NCBI RefSeq assembly: GCF_000212855.1
Contig: NZ_GL890993.1
Location: 1,412,508-1,467,463, forward strand
DNA length: 54,956 nt
Source of the DNA: Streptococcus sanguinis SK355
GTDB lineage: Bacteria; Bacillota; Bacilli; Lactobacillales; Streptococcaceae
Reading direction: 5' to 3'
Of the stretch, positions 54,871-54,956 are shown piece by piece; the stretch's first letter is position 1, and each line of letters opens with the position of its first letter. The position numbers and the translations under genes are program-made. Under the pieces are notes generated by a model, which ran no database searches, was not told the origin of the DNA, and worked only from the letters and a program-made list of their open reading frames with translations.

Positions 54871-54956
54871 GTGACTTTCAGTCTGTCTCGCTCCGTAAGG
54901 TGCGAGACAAATAAACCACCCGCTATGCGGGTGCGCATCGAAGGTTATACCAAAAA
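54871..54956 (+). mobile_element. Possible left end of an IS200/IS605-type element, running off the window
   Basis: Two strong hairpins in the last 86 nt: GTCTCGC (54885-54891) with GCGAGAC (54902-54908), and CACCCGC (54917-54923) with GCGGGTG (54927-54933) around a TAT loop. Small subterminal hairpins of this kind are what TnpA (Y1 transposase) recognises, and the second resembles streptococcal IS200 ends as I recall them. No transposase is visible because the sequence ends here. It could instead be a structured leader of the next gene. Confidence 0.4.

Noticed and set aside
54753..54938. 61-codon minus-strand frame at the right edge
   Set aside because: It spans a terminator and two strong hairpins, with no ribosome site or family resemblance.

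Overview
The window is about 55 kb of chromosome from a low-GC viridans streptococcus. Gene content, protein sequences and gene order (dnaE-pfkA-pyk; rodA-DJ-1-HAD-gyrB-ezrA; ftsE-ftsX; eno) fit the Streptococcus sanguinis/gordonii group best. That assignment comes from recalled synteny and not from a database search. Nearly all of it is core genome, with short intergenic gaps, TGN-TATAAT extended -10 promoters and compact intrinsic terminators.

Layout. 1-2.8 kb: lrgA-lrgB and a convergent two-gene ABC transporter. 2.9-9.5 kb: dnaE, pfkA, pyk and a signal-peptidase-like gene whose Ser/Lys dyad appears lost. 9.6-14.5 kb: a lipoprotein with two similar halves, the manganese exporter mntE, pcrA and a Nudix gene. 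14.6-19.2 kb: an O-acetylhomoserine sulfhydrylase, then a glycan block (GtrB-like glycosyltransferase, multi-spanning membrane protein, rfbD). 19.2-24.2 kb: tpiA, preceded by three DnaA-box-like sequences, and a 1292-residue secreted murein hydrolase (GH25 muramidase, seven Bsp-type repeats, CHAP-like domain). 24.2-28.8 kb (minus strand): an operon of an HD phosphohydrolase, a Cof-type HAD, murM and murN. 28.9-34.0 kb: a DUF1934 protein, a yybP-ykoY (Mn2+) riboswitch driving mgtA, a DUF2785 protein and a metallophosphoesterase. 34.3-37.1 kb: prfB with its programmed +1 frameshift, then ftsE-ftsX. 37.2-47.9 kb: an MBL hydrolase, a DnaQ-DinG helicase, a YeiH-type permease, rodA, a DJ-1 protein, an atypical HAD, gyrB and ezrA. 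48.0-49.5 kb: an AT-rich accessory island holding a duplicated membrane/lipoprotein module, one copy frameshifted in a poly-A run. 49.5-54.8 kb: serB, a glycerate kinase, two small minus-strand genes, eno, an unknown membrane protein and a hotdog thioesterase. The last ~90 bases carry strong hairpins that look like one end of an IS200/IS605-type element continuing past the window.

Shared themes. Glycolysis (pfkA, pyk, tpiA, eno), wall growth and remodelling (murM, murN, rodA, ftsE, ftsX, ezrA, the GH25 protein, the rhamnose-linked glycan genes) and manganese efflux (mntE, mgtA) dominate. Four genes have an extended -10 element only 6-9 nt before the start codon and no usable Shine-Dalgarno, so their mRNAs may be leaderless. 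The best candidates for something undescribed are the ezrA-serB island, the dyad-less signal-peptidase-like protein outside a pilus locus, the leaderless set, and the DnaA-box cluster upstream of tpiA. No tRNA, rRNA, CRISPR array or complete insertion sequence was found.
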